Shown here: one piece after another, positions 45,692 to 56,328 of the stretch
How the letters are laid out: every line of letters starts with the position of its first letter
How positions within the stretch are numbered: position 1 is the stretch's first letter
Assembly: GCA_003427395.1 (NCBI GenBank)
Contig: BFEA01000320.1
Location: forward strand, 1,707,557 to 1,771,556
DNA from: Chara braunii
Taxonomy: Eukaryota > Streptophyta > Charophyceae > Charales > Characeae
Reading direction: 5' to 3'
DNA length: 64,000 nt
The notes under the pieces: model-generated
The model's input: only the letters and a program-made list of their open reading frames with translations
Database searches by the model: none
Told to the model about the DNA's origin: nothing
Translations under genes and position numbers: made by a program

Positions 45692-46474
45692 TCAAAGATA
45701 ATGATGTTCTAAGACACATGATGCTAATTGTCGTCTAAGAAGCAGAATATCTTTACAAGAGAACCGGAAAGGCGGTCGATCTCCATGTTGCAACAACGTC
45801 GCATACATCAACATGAACACACCACAGCTTGCTCCATCCACTTGTCTCGGAACTCCATCCACCACGACATTTCCCACCATGGACTTCCAATTCCTACCCG
45901 ACCCCCTATGTGATGTTTGACATTCCAAATACTGCACAATCAACCCGAAAACACTAAGGTAAAAACTAGAATCAGCTACAATGCGAGGAAAAGAATCAAA
46001 ATTTTTGAAAACATCATCTCTCATGTTGACGAAAACGAGGATACAGTGATCATCATCTTTGTGGACAGGAACGAAGATAATATCGTAACGAAGCAAATCT
46101 ACGTTTTTAGCCCACCTCTGCACCCCACAGTGTCCTTGAAGTCGCAGTTTACTGAAGAGGAACGAATTAAAGCTGAAGACTTGAAGGCTTGAAGAGATGT
46201 CACGTGACCCACATGCGGTCGACCCCAACAACGCCATATAGAAATTGACCACCTCATCATTCACCCTGTCGTTGACATGCAAGAGGGTGAGGAGATCTTT
46301 TGCTGCAATCCAAAATTGACCATCGCCCAGTATAGAGAAAATAGTGTTAGACGGCACCGAGCCTCGTACAATGTCATCCAAAACCCGCAAGCTCAGAGGC
46401 GCAATCGTCGCAACGAAACTTTTCCCGCGTGCTGCACTTGTTGCCCGCACTGCACAACATCGAGCAAAGGACAC
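45692..46474 (-). CDS. Ulp1/SENP-type (C48) cysteine protease domain, last exon
   Basis: C48 proteases cleave SUMO-like modifiers or their precursors. The frame codes about 260 residues to the stop at 45692. Family landmarks are all present: DRVNDEVVNFYMALL near residues 69-83 (the W-L-x-D-x-x-I-N-x-Y motif), VPVHKDDDHCILVFVN with His143, KNFDSF with Asp160, and VPRQVDGASCGVF with Gln211 and nucleophile Cys217. The catalytic set His-Asp-Gln-Cys is complete, although the usual Trp after His is Cys. The true start is upstream: an intron probably precedes it, with a GTGAGT donor at 46566 and a TTGTGCAG acceptor at 46450. Those phases do not join perfectly, so the junction is unresolved. Plant DNA transposons often carry such domains. 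Confidence 0.82.
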   Translation of the reverse strand: MSFARCCAVRATSAARGKSFVATIAPLSLRVLDDIVRGSVPSNTIFSILGDGQFWIAAKDLLTLLHVNDRVNDEVVNFYMALLGSTACGSRDISSSLQVFSFNSFLFSKLRLQGHCGVQRWAKNVDLLRYDIIFVPVHKDDDHCILVFVNMRDDVFKNFDSFPRIVADSSFYLSVFGLIVQYLECQTSHRGSGRNWKSMVGNVVVDGVPRQVDGASCGVFMLMYATLLQHGDRPPFRFSCKDILLLRRQLASCVLEHHYL

Positions 46475-46566
46475 GTGGGGTAGTGAGAAACGGAGTTCTA
46501 GACATTGTCCCCCGGTGCATGACGCGTTGCTAAGTACTTCTCATACATGGCCTGACCCCTACTCAC

Positions 46567-46763
46567 AGATCGTGGATATGTCCCTTTCTCTGGGGCAAGA
46601 AGGGTAAGACATTCCTCAATGGCAACGGTGTACTCCTTCCTGATCTCGACATCAACCCCTGATGCATTTAACATATCCTTGTGTTTTTTACTCAACCCGG
46701 GGACTTTCTGCAATATGTGCTCTGGATATTTGGAGGACCTCCGTGTTCGAGACGACACTACCC
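46567..46763 (-). CDS. Internal exon of the Ulp1 gene
   Basis: A pyrimidine-rich tract and acceptor (CTTTCTTCTGTTGTACAG, ending at 46764) opens the exon. It codes VVSSRTRRSSKYPEHILQ, a Lys-rich helix-like part and YTVAIEECLTLLAPEKG, and is closed by CGATCT then GTGAGT (46566). Its entry phase fits the exit phase of the exon at 47893-48986 exactly: one base from the left exon plus two from here make Gly. Confidence 0.65.
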
Positions 46764-47065
46764 CTGTACAACAGAAGAAAGACAAAACGAAAAATGAGAA
46801 CCATACATTCGTACAGACGCAACAATCAAGCAGGACCTCTCCGACCACAGGACCCTGATCTCGTGTGGTCATGTGCACCCAGGTGCAGTTGTGCGACTGG
46901 AAAACAAAATGACTGCAACATCCGAGCTTATCACCCCCGCACTTCGCAAAGGAAAACCACCACAACTCACAGAAGCCGGAGGCCAGCAATCCGCGAAGTT
47001 CGGACTGCGGCGGACTTTTCAACACACCAGCCCTACTGAGACTGACCACATCACGCATCGACAAA

Positions 47066-47129
47066 GGAAGTTCGGATCCCGGCGGACTAAAACCGGCACT
47101 ATTCCCGAGAAGGGAAAACTGTCAGTCCA
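47066..47129. repeat. 64-base sequence left of the gap, duplicated at its right side
   Basis: GGAAGTTCGGATCCCGGCGG through CTGTCAGTCCA is identical to 47550-47613. Exact identity directly at both gap edges points to overlapping contig ends. Confidence 0.97.
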
Positions 47130-47549
47130 NNNNNNNNNNNNNNNNNNNNNNNNNNNNNNNNNNNNNNNNNNNNNNNNNNNNNNNNNNNNNNNNNNNNNNN
47201 NNNNNNNNNNNNNNNNNNNNNNNNNNNNNNNNNNNNNNNNNNNNNNNNNNNNNNNNNNNNNNNNNNNNNNNNNNNNNNNNNNNNNNNNNNNNNNNNNNNN
47301 NNNNNNNNNNNNNNNNNNNNNNNNNNNNNNNNNNNNNNNNNNNNNNNNNNNNNNNNNNNNNNNNNNNNNNNNNNNNNNNNNNNNNNNNNNNNNNNNNNNN
47401 NNNNNNNNNNNNNNNNNNNNNNNNNNNNNNNNNNNNNNNNNNNNNNNNNNNNNNNNNNNNNNNNNNNNNNNNNNNNNNNNNNNNNNNNNNNNNNNNNNNN
47501 NNNNNNNNNNNNNNNNNNNNNNNNNNNNNNNNNNNNNNNNNNNNNNNNN
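47130..47549. other. Assembly gap, 420 N
   Basis: Unknown bases. The flanks are a 64-base exact repeat, so the real gap may have zero or negative length. Confidence 0.99.
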
Positions 47550-47892
47550 GGAAGTTCGGATCCCGGCGGACTAAAACCGGCACTATTCCCGAGAAGGGAA
47601 AACTGTCAGTCCATGTACTTGGCCACTTTCTTAGCACCTTGGCCACTTCCTCAGCCAGGGCAGATCTTCCTTGAATGGAGTGTGAGGTTTTGGACGAAGT
47701 TTTCGCCGCCCTCGACTAGCAACCCGGCCGAGTCACAGATAGGCCGACGAGCTGGAGTAGGAAGGGCTGCTGGCTGTAGAATGCCGGCATCCGGAACTTC
47801 CCGTATGCACAGACAGTGTGGACAGTCGTCGTGTGTATAGCGCGGACTGTAATCCGGCGACATCCGGATGCGCAGGCGTTCTTCACTGCTTA

Positions 47893-48986
47893 CCAGTCTG
47901 TTTCTCTCTCCGCTCCTTCGATGGTGAATTTGGCGCAGGCAAAGCGCGCACGTCGAGAGCCTGACCGCCGAACCTTGATTTTTTTGGGGACGTCACATGC
48001 TGTCCTCCACCGCACTCGCCTTCCCCTTCGACGGCAAGGGTGGCCTGCAGCACCAGAGACTTCGGCAGCGACGAAGCGAGGGCAGCTCCCACGGAAGATG
48101 CGACGTTGGCAATGGCGGACGGACGGGCAGACACGTTGTGGTCGCCGAGGATACCGTCGATAACTTCGTCGATGCTTATACGTCGACTTTTTTCAGACGG
48201 GCTGATAGCGACGGAAGCCTCGTCGAACCGGTGCTGCAAGTCGACAGCAGACGTCAGTGGCCGGACTGCATAATCTTCAGGCTCTGCGGAAAGGCTGCTG
48301 ACCACTTGTGTCTCCATCTCTATCGCGGTGGCATCGTCGTCGACATCATCCTCGTGATGCTCTCCGTACAGTTGTTCGAACTCGTCAGACGACTCTCCAG
48401 ATCCGGCATCGTCCTCACTGTGTTCCACTTCGTCTTCTCCAGACCCGGCACCCTCCCTTCCTTCAAACAAATCAATTAGCTCCGTTTCTCCCGCTTCCTC
48501 CCCTTCCACCTCTTCTTCCCCTTCTTCCTCCCTTTCTTGCGCTCCCTTCTGTTCCTCCGTTTCCTCCCCTTCTTCCCTCCCACGAAACTCGTCCCCTTCC
48601 GCGGTACCCGTGCCGAATCGCGAGGACCGCCCTTCCGTCCCCGTGCACGATGCCCCTCTCAACGACACGACAATCCCTGGCCGACAAACCCCGCCCGAAG
48701 AAGTTCGGATCACGACGGACTTCGTGGTCTCCGTGTTGCCGGACCCTGCACTTGCAGCCTCCCGGTGCAATCCTTGCGGCCGTCGCTCCCGCTCAGGCGA
48801 CACCGAACCGACGTCTCCGTCCCGCGCCACAATGCTGCGAATTTCTCGATCCGTGCTTGGATCCCCCGACCCCGAGCAGCTTCGCATTCCGGACCGCTCT
48901 GGCGGCTCCTCACCCGACGTAGTTCGGATCTCGGCGGACTTCGGCTTTCCGGCCGAGCGACTGCCCAAAGCAACCAAGGCTGCCAA
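47893..48986 (-). CDS. Acidic exon of the Ulp1 gene
   Basis: An open frame of about 365 codons ends at an excellent donor (CAGACTG then GTAAGC at 47892). The middle is strongly acidic (Glu/Gly runs, then LIDLFEGREGAGSGEDEVEH, EDDVDDDATAIEME), followed by a Ser/Ala-rich part and a short basic end (SPKKSRFGG, SKERREKQT). No folded domain is recognised. Two copies of the 24-bp palindrome lie inside the frame without breaking it, coding KSAEIRTTSG and KSVVIRTSSG. The true start is not known. The upstream frame (48910-49527) overlaps it in another phase and belongs to the decayed ParB-methyltransferase reading. Confidence 0.55.
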
Positions 48987-51895
48987 CGTGTCCCTCGCTC
49001 AGCCCACGGACGAAGTCTGGGGGTCGGCGGAGTGTGTCTTGTGCTCGAGCCGGGTGCCTGTCGACGGCGAAACCCGCCACCCCGGCGCTGCCTCCCGGTG
49101 TCGTGTTGCGGCCGTGAGACCCTCTCTCCCCCATAGGCGGGATTCCTTTGCCACCCCCTGCGTCGCCACCCCCATCCCCTCCGCCTCCAGGTGACCCCCC
49201 CCCGGAACCACCGTCCGACCCATTGGGAGGGGACACTTTCCAGTCCACCACGCCCTTCGACGGACTCGTGTCGAGCTCGTAGTAGTCCTCCGTCAATTCC
49301 AACCAGCACTTGTCCTGAAGCTCATCGAACAGTCGACCGGCAGTGGAAATGAGGGACAGGTCGTCGGGTGGTAAAGTGTCATTTTCGACCTTCACTTTCT
49401 GGAGGACCGAAATCCTCGCGAGATGCAGGAAGTTTGACTTCGACTCGCGTGGGAATGACACCCATCCCGCGCTCGGGATTGCCACAGCCATGACCCACTC
49501 GCTGGCTGGATGACTCCCGCATGCCAAACCATGTCATGGCCCCAGTCCTGCTGAGGTGAATGACGTTGCGGTTCAAGCAGGAAGTGGATGTTGTCATCGT
49601 TCTAAGACGGATGATCGGGCGGGACAATGGACCCGGGACGCAAAGCGGGCGGGGGGGCGGCCAGAGCTCTAAGTCTGTCCAGCAACTTCATCGGCGTGGT
49701 GCCCGGCAACGGTTTGGCCAATGGTGATATGAGGGCTGTAGCGCTTGGTGATGGACCGGCTGACGAGGACCCTCGTCCGTGGTCCGCCGGAGGCGGGTCG
49801 TACTGCAGGTCGATGCTCTCCATGTCGCTCTCCTCCTCCTTCGCGTTGGCGACAAACTCCACATCTATGGCTTCCTCGTCGTCAGTGGAGATCAGGGAAG
49901 CGTAACTGGCTAACTTCAACTGCTCCTTGGACTCCACGAAGTACAGCGACTGCAGCCTTTCGATAAACGTCTTCACGTTCATGCGGGAGGCGAAGTGGTA
50001 GTTGTCGAGCAGTGCCAACATGTGGTCCTTCCGGCGGGTGTACTCAGCGTCAGTATCCCTCCTCAGACGCGTTTAAGGGAACAAGAAATCGTATATCTTG
50101 TTCCTCTTCCTCTCGCTCAACTTGAACCACATATCCGTCTTCTTGCTCCACACCTTATCCCGTGTTGGCCTCACGACCATGAACTCACAATTGTGCCCAC
50201 TCGAATTGACCTCGCTTTTCACCACCTGCATCATGAATTGCAAGAGGTCGAAGTTCCATTCCATTGCGACAACGTCCCAACCGGCCTTCAGAAGCTCCCA
50301 GACGCTTCGCGCGTGCGGTTTCGCAAGGAACACGACACCCTCTCCCTTCTTGCCAAGAAAATCAAGAAGACCGACGAATTGGGTCGGATTGCATTCGATA
50401 TCCCCATAGACGCTGCCCTGTCGTTCAGGCGCCACCAGCGACCAGTCGCAAGGCGTGAAAGGAATCTCGAACACATCCGTCTGGGTGACCCTCTGAGGCA
50501 GTCGCACCGCAGCAGCTGCACCCGTGGGCAAGTTTCCCTCGTAGACCACGGACGTGTTGACGCGCAGATCGTCACCCTTGAAGAGGATGTACATGCGGTC
50601 TTCCTCCGTGTACAAATTGTTCCCAATGGGGAAGCTTTTTTTTTGCTACACTCTCCGCACCCACTTCCCTTCCAACAGCTTGACGAAAGAAAGATGGTGC
50701 ATGCTGGCGAGAAATGACAGGTTGTGCTGCCGCGGCACGAAAACAACGAGAGTGTAATGCGAGGGACACCACGTCTGAAGATAGGAATTCAAAGTCTCCC
50801 ACGCTTGGGGCTTCCACAGTTTGAGGTCAACCGGCTCGCAAAGATCGAGGACGAACGTGTGGCTCTTTGTGGCAGTCACTGCCTCCTTCAGCTCTGCGCC
50901 CCTAATGTCCGCCTCTAAAGGGTTGTTGGCGAACGGCGAGATGGATGTCACGTCCCCCGTGTCTTTCCATTTAATGTGAACGACGCCTTCGGCAAGTGCA
51001 ACTTTCCGGCTCTTCAGTCTGCTTCCATTCAACACGGAGAGAACCTTGTTTCTCCAGTCGACGGACAACTTCTTGTGGCCCGCCAACTTCTCCGTCACCT
51101 CAATCGAGTTGTCCTGGTCGCAACCCATATACGGCGGGCAGTCCTTGAACAACGCCAAGTCGGAAACGTGTTTCCTGCCGTTATCCCACAACTCGTCATC
51201 CAATCCCTGACCTTCAAACTTTTTGAACACGGCAGACCTCGATTTCAGGAAAGGGTACCTTTGGATCCAGTCAGCGTCCGGCCTCTTCTCGTGCTTGAAC
51301 AAGAAAATACCCTTCGAAGTCATCGTCGGAAAAGTACACCATCCGTGCCGGCCACCGCTCGAAATTGTACTTCTTGGCCACCTCGCTGCCAAGCAGCGAC
51401 CTGGCTGCAGCCGCGTTGTGTTGCCCGCACACCGCTGCCGACCAGCTCATCCTTCCACTCCTCCGGCTTCAGACGTTGTGCCTTGGTCCCAGGATTTGGT
51501 TTTTGAAGCCCCAGTGGTGCGAGCTTGAAGACCGGCAACTCGTACGTCTGTTCTTTATTTTCGAACGCAGACCGCATTGCTTCCCTTATCGTTTCCACGA
51601 GGACGGGATCTAGCGACCGCTGGTTGTAAAGATCCTCCCACTCCCTTATGTCAACGATCTGAGCCGGGCTGATCTCAAACTCCCGCCTTGTCCTGACGCC
51701 GTCTTTGTACTCCAGGAAGTACCTGGCGTCCACGTCGATGGCAGGCCATGGTGAAGAAGGTCCCGACTTAGGCTGTTTATGTTTCGAAGCTGGACGTTTG
51801 CTACCCGGGTGGCCCTCTTCCACCCCCCTCCCCTTCCGTTTCTCTCCCGCAGTCCTCGGGGTTTTGGTCTTCTGTTTCTTCAAAGAGCCCACCAA
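48910..51895 (-). pseudogene. Decayed ParB-like plus degenerate DNA-methyltransferase-like protein
   Basis: Read leftward, 51895-51433 gives a ParB/Srx-like block (FEISPAQIVDIREWEDLYNQ, then LVETIREAMRSAFE, then YELPVFKLAPLG). It continues in a shifted frame at 51432-51292 with CGQHNAAAARSLLG, the position of the ParB G-x-x-R box (Asn replaces Arg), and FERWPARMVYFSDD. After a second shift, the frame starting at 51392 codes FVLDLCEPVDL, then SHYTLVVFV, then (50615 on) NPTQFVGLLDFLGKK, GVVFLAKPHARS and AGWDVVAMEWN. These follow the order of a permuted beta-class DNA methyltransferase (DPPY, N/KPxxL, DPFxGSG, IGIE), but DPPY and the SAM loop are lost. Stops at 50646 (TAG), 50073 (TAA) and 49602 (TAG), and a frameshift near 49520, complete the decay. 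ParB-methyltransferase fusions are known from phages and bacteria. Confidence 0.6.
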
Positions 51896-52749
51896 CTCTT
51901 CTTAACATTCTCCCCTCCTTTTTTGGGGAGTGCCCTGCGCTCCCTCCCCGCCCACGGCCTCGCCTTCCGCGCCATGGCCCTCGGCGGGCTCCAAGTCAGC
52001 CCCACACAGGACTCCCTCTTTTCCGGGATCCGCTGCGGTCTGTTGCTGGACCCCAGGTATGGACAACACGGACCTGTCTCTTTCCCTCGACGGGGAAACG
52101 GAGGACGCGGTGTCGCCTCATCTTCACTGTCGTCAAACTGACCTCTGGCATCCTCTCGCTGCACATGTGTAGCCTCCCTGGAACCCAGATCCCCCCCCTC
52201 CCCCGCTGCCCCGCTCGACTCACAACCGCCGCACGGCTGCAAAGGCATTGACAGTTCCAGGTCGGGACCGACTTCGCAAGGGACGTCGAGGGCAATGTCC
52301 TTGTCCTCCAACAGGTCGAAGAACTCTCGACCCAAAACAAACCCGCCCTGTCGCCGGAGGTCGTTGTAGAACGGGGTGTTCGCAGCACCCGCTCCGAACC
52401 CCTCGAATAGACACATGTCGAAAACTGCCCCCTTGGCACCGGCGACGACGTTCCCCTTCGAACCGTACACATTTTTCATGTAGAACAGTCGACAACTGCC
52501 TTTCGTATTCTCCCACCGCAAGACAGCCCCCATAACCCTGCGGTGCTTGTTGGCTTCGACGAAGATCACAGGACCATACGGCTGTTGGACTGGGTTCGTA
52601 GCATCAGCAGAGCACCAGCCAACGAACCATTTCGACCTAGCGTGGTCGGACCACGTCCTCGAGGTCGTAGACGACCGTTTTGTAGAATCTTTCCCAGATC
52701 CCATCTCAGAGGTCGCTGCAGGCTCCCCTTCGCCCCTGGACGAAGACAT
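51880..52749 (-). CDS. Unidentified N-terminal reading frame of the same chain
   Basis: ATG 52749 (MSSSRGEGEPAATSEMG) opens about 289 codons. The first 190 residues look folded (WFVGWCSADATNPVQQPYG, RRVMGAVLRWENTKGSCRLF, FYNDLRRQGGFVLGREFFDL). The remainder is disordered and ends in a basic stretch just where the ParB-like frame starts, overlapping it by about 16 bases in another phase. I recognise no family. It may be the N-terminal part of the ParB-methyltransferase protein or a separate gene in one operon-like or spliced unit. Confidence 0.45.
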   Translation of the reverse strand: MSSSRGEGEPAATSEMGSGKDSTKRSSTTSRTWSDHARSKWFVGWCSADATNPVQQPYGPVIFVEANKHRRVMGAVLRWENTKGSCRLFYMKNVYGSKGNVVAGAKGAVFDMCLFEGFGAGAANTPFYNDLRRQGGFVLGREFFDLLEDKDIALDVPCEVGPDLELSMPLQPCGGCESSGAAGEGGDLGSREATHVQREDARGQFDDSEDEATPRPPFPRRGKETGPCCPYLGSSNRPQRIPEKRESCVGLTWSPPRAMARKARPWAGRERRALPKKGGENVKKSWWAL

Positions 52750-52888
52750 ATTGTCTGCGGATGACAATGGAAAACGGATAAAACACCAGCGAGCGTCAAA
52801 TCGCAGTCAAAGCACAACGCAAGCGGAAAACACAGGAGGCCCACCTTGCCCTCAACACGTCGGTCACATGACGCCATCCGAGGACCTC

Positions 52889-53875
52889 GAAGTTCGGATC
52901 CCGGCGAACTTCGAACGCGAAGACCAGCAATGACCTCTTACCTGCAACGAGATCATTCTTTACAAGGGCACACGCTTCATGCAACCGGGCGACAACCACG
53001 TCCATGTTTTCGGAACACGGATGTCCACTGGATCGGGAATGGACGGGTGGTGACGCACAAAGCCCGCGTTGGTCGGGGCAGTGTCCTCCGTTTAGCAATA
53101 GGAACCCGGACAGTTCAGGACGCGAAGTTCGCCGACATCCGTACTAAAAGTGTCTGTCCAAAGCCAAACCAACGCACCCACCGAAACGTGAAGTTCGCCG
53201 GGATCCGAACTTCAGGAAAATGCGACAGGTAGAGACGGCGTTAGAGAAACACATATTTGACTGAACCACGACCCGGAAAGCCAGCACTAACACAAAAGTC
53301 CGTTTGAGAAGGAGAAGTTTGTCGAAATCCGAACTTCTTCTGATATGCGCAGCTTGGCATTGGATGAAGACAAGTTCGGACGAGCAGCCGCGACAACATT
53401 GTATGAGTCCCAGGGGGAGCAGTTGTGGATCAGGGTTTGACTCATGTCGCAATCCACGGGGGATCATCAAGCCCAGTGCCCGTTCAATACACAGGCGTCA
53501 CAGGAAGTTCGCCGGGATCCGAACTTCAGGAGGCTGCGAGAGAGTTAGACAGAAAGTTGGGGTCCTAGCAAGGTGTCCTAGCACGGTGCCAACGGGATTT
53601 CCAACAAGAGGGCCCGCCAACCGGGATCTCCAACGGGTTTCAGGAAATGCGAAGCTCGCGCGACCTTGCGACAGGGATCTCTAAGAGTGCTTTTGGCATC
53701 TCGCTACGACAGTGACCGACTGTTTGGTACATGTTGATGGTGGGCGGGCGAAAACCGGTTACGGGCAGATCCTTCCGCGATGACGGGTCTTTCCCGCGGC
53801 CCGCCCGACGCCAATGACACCACAGACAAATTAACGGAGAGGCCAGAACGCGAAGTTCGCCGAGATCCGAACTTC
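52889..53875. repeat. Cluster of 24-bp quasi-palindromes, first group
   Basis: Copies lie at 52889 (forward) and at 53124, 53190, 53313, 53504 and 53852 (reverse). The best have arms GAAGTTC and GGACTTC or GAACTTC around GGATCC. Flanks of the copies at 53190 and 53852 are also similar (GAGACGGCGTTAGAG and GAGACGGCGTCAGAG), so larger units have been copied. Confidence 0.9.
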
Positions 53876-54093
53876 GTCGGGGCACGACATGGCAGGAGAC
53901 GGCGTCAGAGACGGACGTCCAACACGACTTTCGTCATGTCACTGAACCAAACGACGACCAGGCATTTGCATGACAAGCGCGCGGTGCAGCGTGTACCAGC
54001 AACCGCGGAGTCTCACACTTCTCTGCAGTCCTACAAATCTGACATCTTAGGCAGCACAACCGTTGAAATGTCGTCCCTCGCCTTTCTTTTCCC

Positions 54094-55173
54094 TCAAACA
54101 GAAAGACTAAAGACCGGTTCGGATGCGGCGACATTTGGGGATCCTCCGGGACGACGTCGTGAACCGAAGCCAAACAAAGCATTCAGTGACGATCCGTAGA
54201 TGCGGGTCTGCGGTGCGTCGACCGATGCAATCTTTGAAAAAACGGACATGTATTTCATCCTAACAAACACCCCTGGTCGTGCCAAGGAGTTTCCTATGCA
54301 ATCCCGTATGTCAGCCACTTTTTTCTCAACCTCACGAAACAACGAATAGTTTCGAGCCTGACCTGCTATCACCAGATCTAGCCACCCATCCACACGTTCA
54401 GGCCCACGCATCGACACGAATTTGGACCCTTCAATCACAACCTCGTTGCGCGACACGAGCACAACTGCGTCGACAAGTTTCCTGCTCTTGTTCGAAGCAG
54501 CGACACACAGAACTCTGGCGAAATCACATCCGGACACAGTCAACCGCACACAGCAGTACCACACAGCTCGTGGAGAAATCCCAGGGCAACGGAGCGGGTA
54601 CTGGTCCAGGAACGAGCAGCGACGAGCGCAGTCCACCAACTCTTGTTTCCGCGAGCCACCCCAAGTTCGTGGCGACGACCTGACGTTGTGGCACTCGACG
54701 CGACTGAAATAGCGGCTAATGCAGCTTAGTGCTTTCCGCATATGGTTCAGGAACTTATGTCCGAGGACGGCGTCAAGCAGTGGGATGAGGTCCCCGAACT
54801 CCAACGTATTCGCGAACTTGTACTAGCTTGCCCAAGGGCAGTGACTCTCCATACTGGCCCAATTGCCCTCGCCCCAGTCGTCAAGATGCGTGTCCCTGCA
54901 CGGAACGACGGTCATCCATGGGTCCTCGTCGAAGTCCTCTGCGGTCGCTCAGTGGATTGTTGTCACACCATTGAAATGCCGCACGGATTTCGCACAAGGA
55001 CGAAAAGGTTCTGCTAAGCGAATTTGCGTCTCGGCACTCATGGCCTGTGGTCTCGAGAAGATCGACTCGAAGATGCGTGGTGTCGAGAAGGTCCCCTCCA
55101 TCACGCAACCTGCACACCACGCGCACATGCCCGACGACACACACGGGCACGGAGACACTTGTAAACTCGTCAT
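54094..55173 (-). pseudogene. Decayed reading frame of unknown function upstream of the ParB-methyltransferase chain
   Basis: A single frame reads from about 55173 to 54094 with only two stops, TGA at 54949-54951 and TAG at 54823-54825, both one transition from Arg or Gln codons. Parts look protein-like: ATAEDFDEDPWMTVVP, then KFANTLEFGDLIPLLDAVLG, then VDAVVLVSRNEVVIEGSKFV, then VADIRDCIGNSLARPGVFVR. I recognise no domain. Same strand and spacing suggest it belongs to the same ancestral unit. Confidence 0.35.
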
Positions 55174-55299
55174 GTCTAGCGATGTGCGACTTGTGGCATT
55201 AGACGCAATTTATGCCCCAAGATTCGATGTCGGGTGGCCGGCTTCGTCGGTGTTCACATCTACCGGCCCGCGGGCCAGCCGCAAACACGCCCCGCGACA

Positions 55300-56328
55300 T
55301 GTTCGCCTGGATCTGAACTTGGCGAGACTGCGCGGGAAAAACGAAGCTGTCTCCCAAACCCGACGTCCAAAACTGCCAAGTAGTCCGGATCCAGGCGGAC
55401 TTCAATTTCGTACGAATAAAAAGTTGTGTCAATCCACCGGTCGCCAGGAAGTCCACAGTCAGAACCCGCACCACCCGAAAGGTGAAGCACGCCGGGGTCC
55501 GAAGTCGACGGTTTTCCGACGAACCGTGCACGGGAAGTTCGGATCTTTGTGGACTTTGCATTTTATAGAATCTGTAGTCCGCCTTGATCCGAAATTGACG
55601 ATTGTCTGAGGAACCGTGCACGGCACGTTCTGATCCACGGCCTAGCAGGAACATCTCCTGCCACGTGCATTGCGAAAGGAAGACAACTCAAATTCGTCGG
55701 GATCCAAACTTGGCAAATTCGCCGGGATCCGAACTTGCGAAAGGAACATCTCCTGCTACATGCATTGCGAAAGGAAGACAAGAGGTTCGGATCCACGGCC
55801 CAGCAGGCAAACCCGACGATGGGACGAGGAACCTTTGCACGAGAAGTACGGATCCCGGCGGACTTCGCATTTTTGCGAATCAAAAGTTGTGGCAAAGACC
55901 CGTTCGCGAGAAAGGACACAGTCAGAACCCACACCATGCGAGATGCGAAGTTCGCCGGGGTCCGAACTTACCACGCGAGGTCCGGATCCACGGGAGGGTG
56001 TTCGGCGGGATCCGAACTTCTCAAGACCGCGTGGGAGAGAAACAACCGACGGGCTACATATTTTTTAAAATACAAAGTTGTGCCAAACCCCGGGAGCTAG
56101 AAACCCGCGTTCTAAACCCGCACATTGAGACAAGCGAAGTCGCCGGGGTGCGAACTTGACGTCTGTGCGAGGAACCGTGCAGTAGAAGTCCGGATCCCAG
56201 CGGACTTCGCATTATCACGGATCCGAGGTTCGCCGAGGTCCGGACTCGACGAGTGTGCAAGGAACAGTGCGAGCGAGGTTTGGATCCGCAGGCCAGCAGG
56301 AACCTGTAGTTGGCCGGGATCCGAACTC
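55300..56328. repeat. Dense cluster of 24-bp quasi-palindromes, second group
   Basis: At least 15 copies or variants in both orientations, for example 55529, 55690, 55714, 55843, 55947, 56001, 56137, 56185, 56227 and 56311. Between them, AACATCTCCTGCCACGTGCA with CATTGCGAAAGGAAGACA is duplicated (55650 and 55745). No gene: short frames translating as VRRDPNF, KFAGIRTS or VRIPADF are the palindrome read in different phases. Confidence 0.9.

Larger units (their letters stand above)
46764..47892 (-). other. Intron of the Ulp1 gene, containing an N gap
   Basis: The donor GTAAGC (47892-47887) and the acceptor ending at 46764 bound about 1.1 kb. Inside are three copies of the 24-bp palindrome (46995, 47067, 47551) and the 420-base gap. 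Confidence 0.6.

Noticed and set aside
46873-47646. Reading frames of 170-230 codons across the 420-base N gap
   Set aside because: Most of their length is unknown bases, and the gap edges are an artefactual repeat.
47997-49194. Plus-strand frames over the acidic exon
   Set aside because: Pro/Arg/Ser-rich mirror frames of a GC-rich, Glu-coding minus strand.
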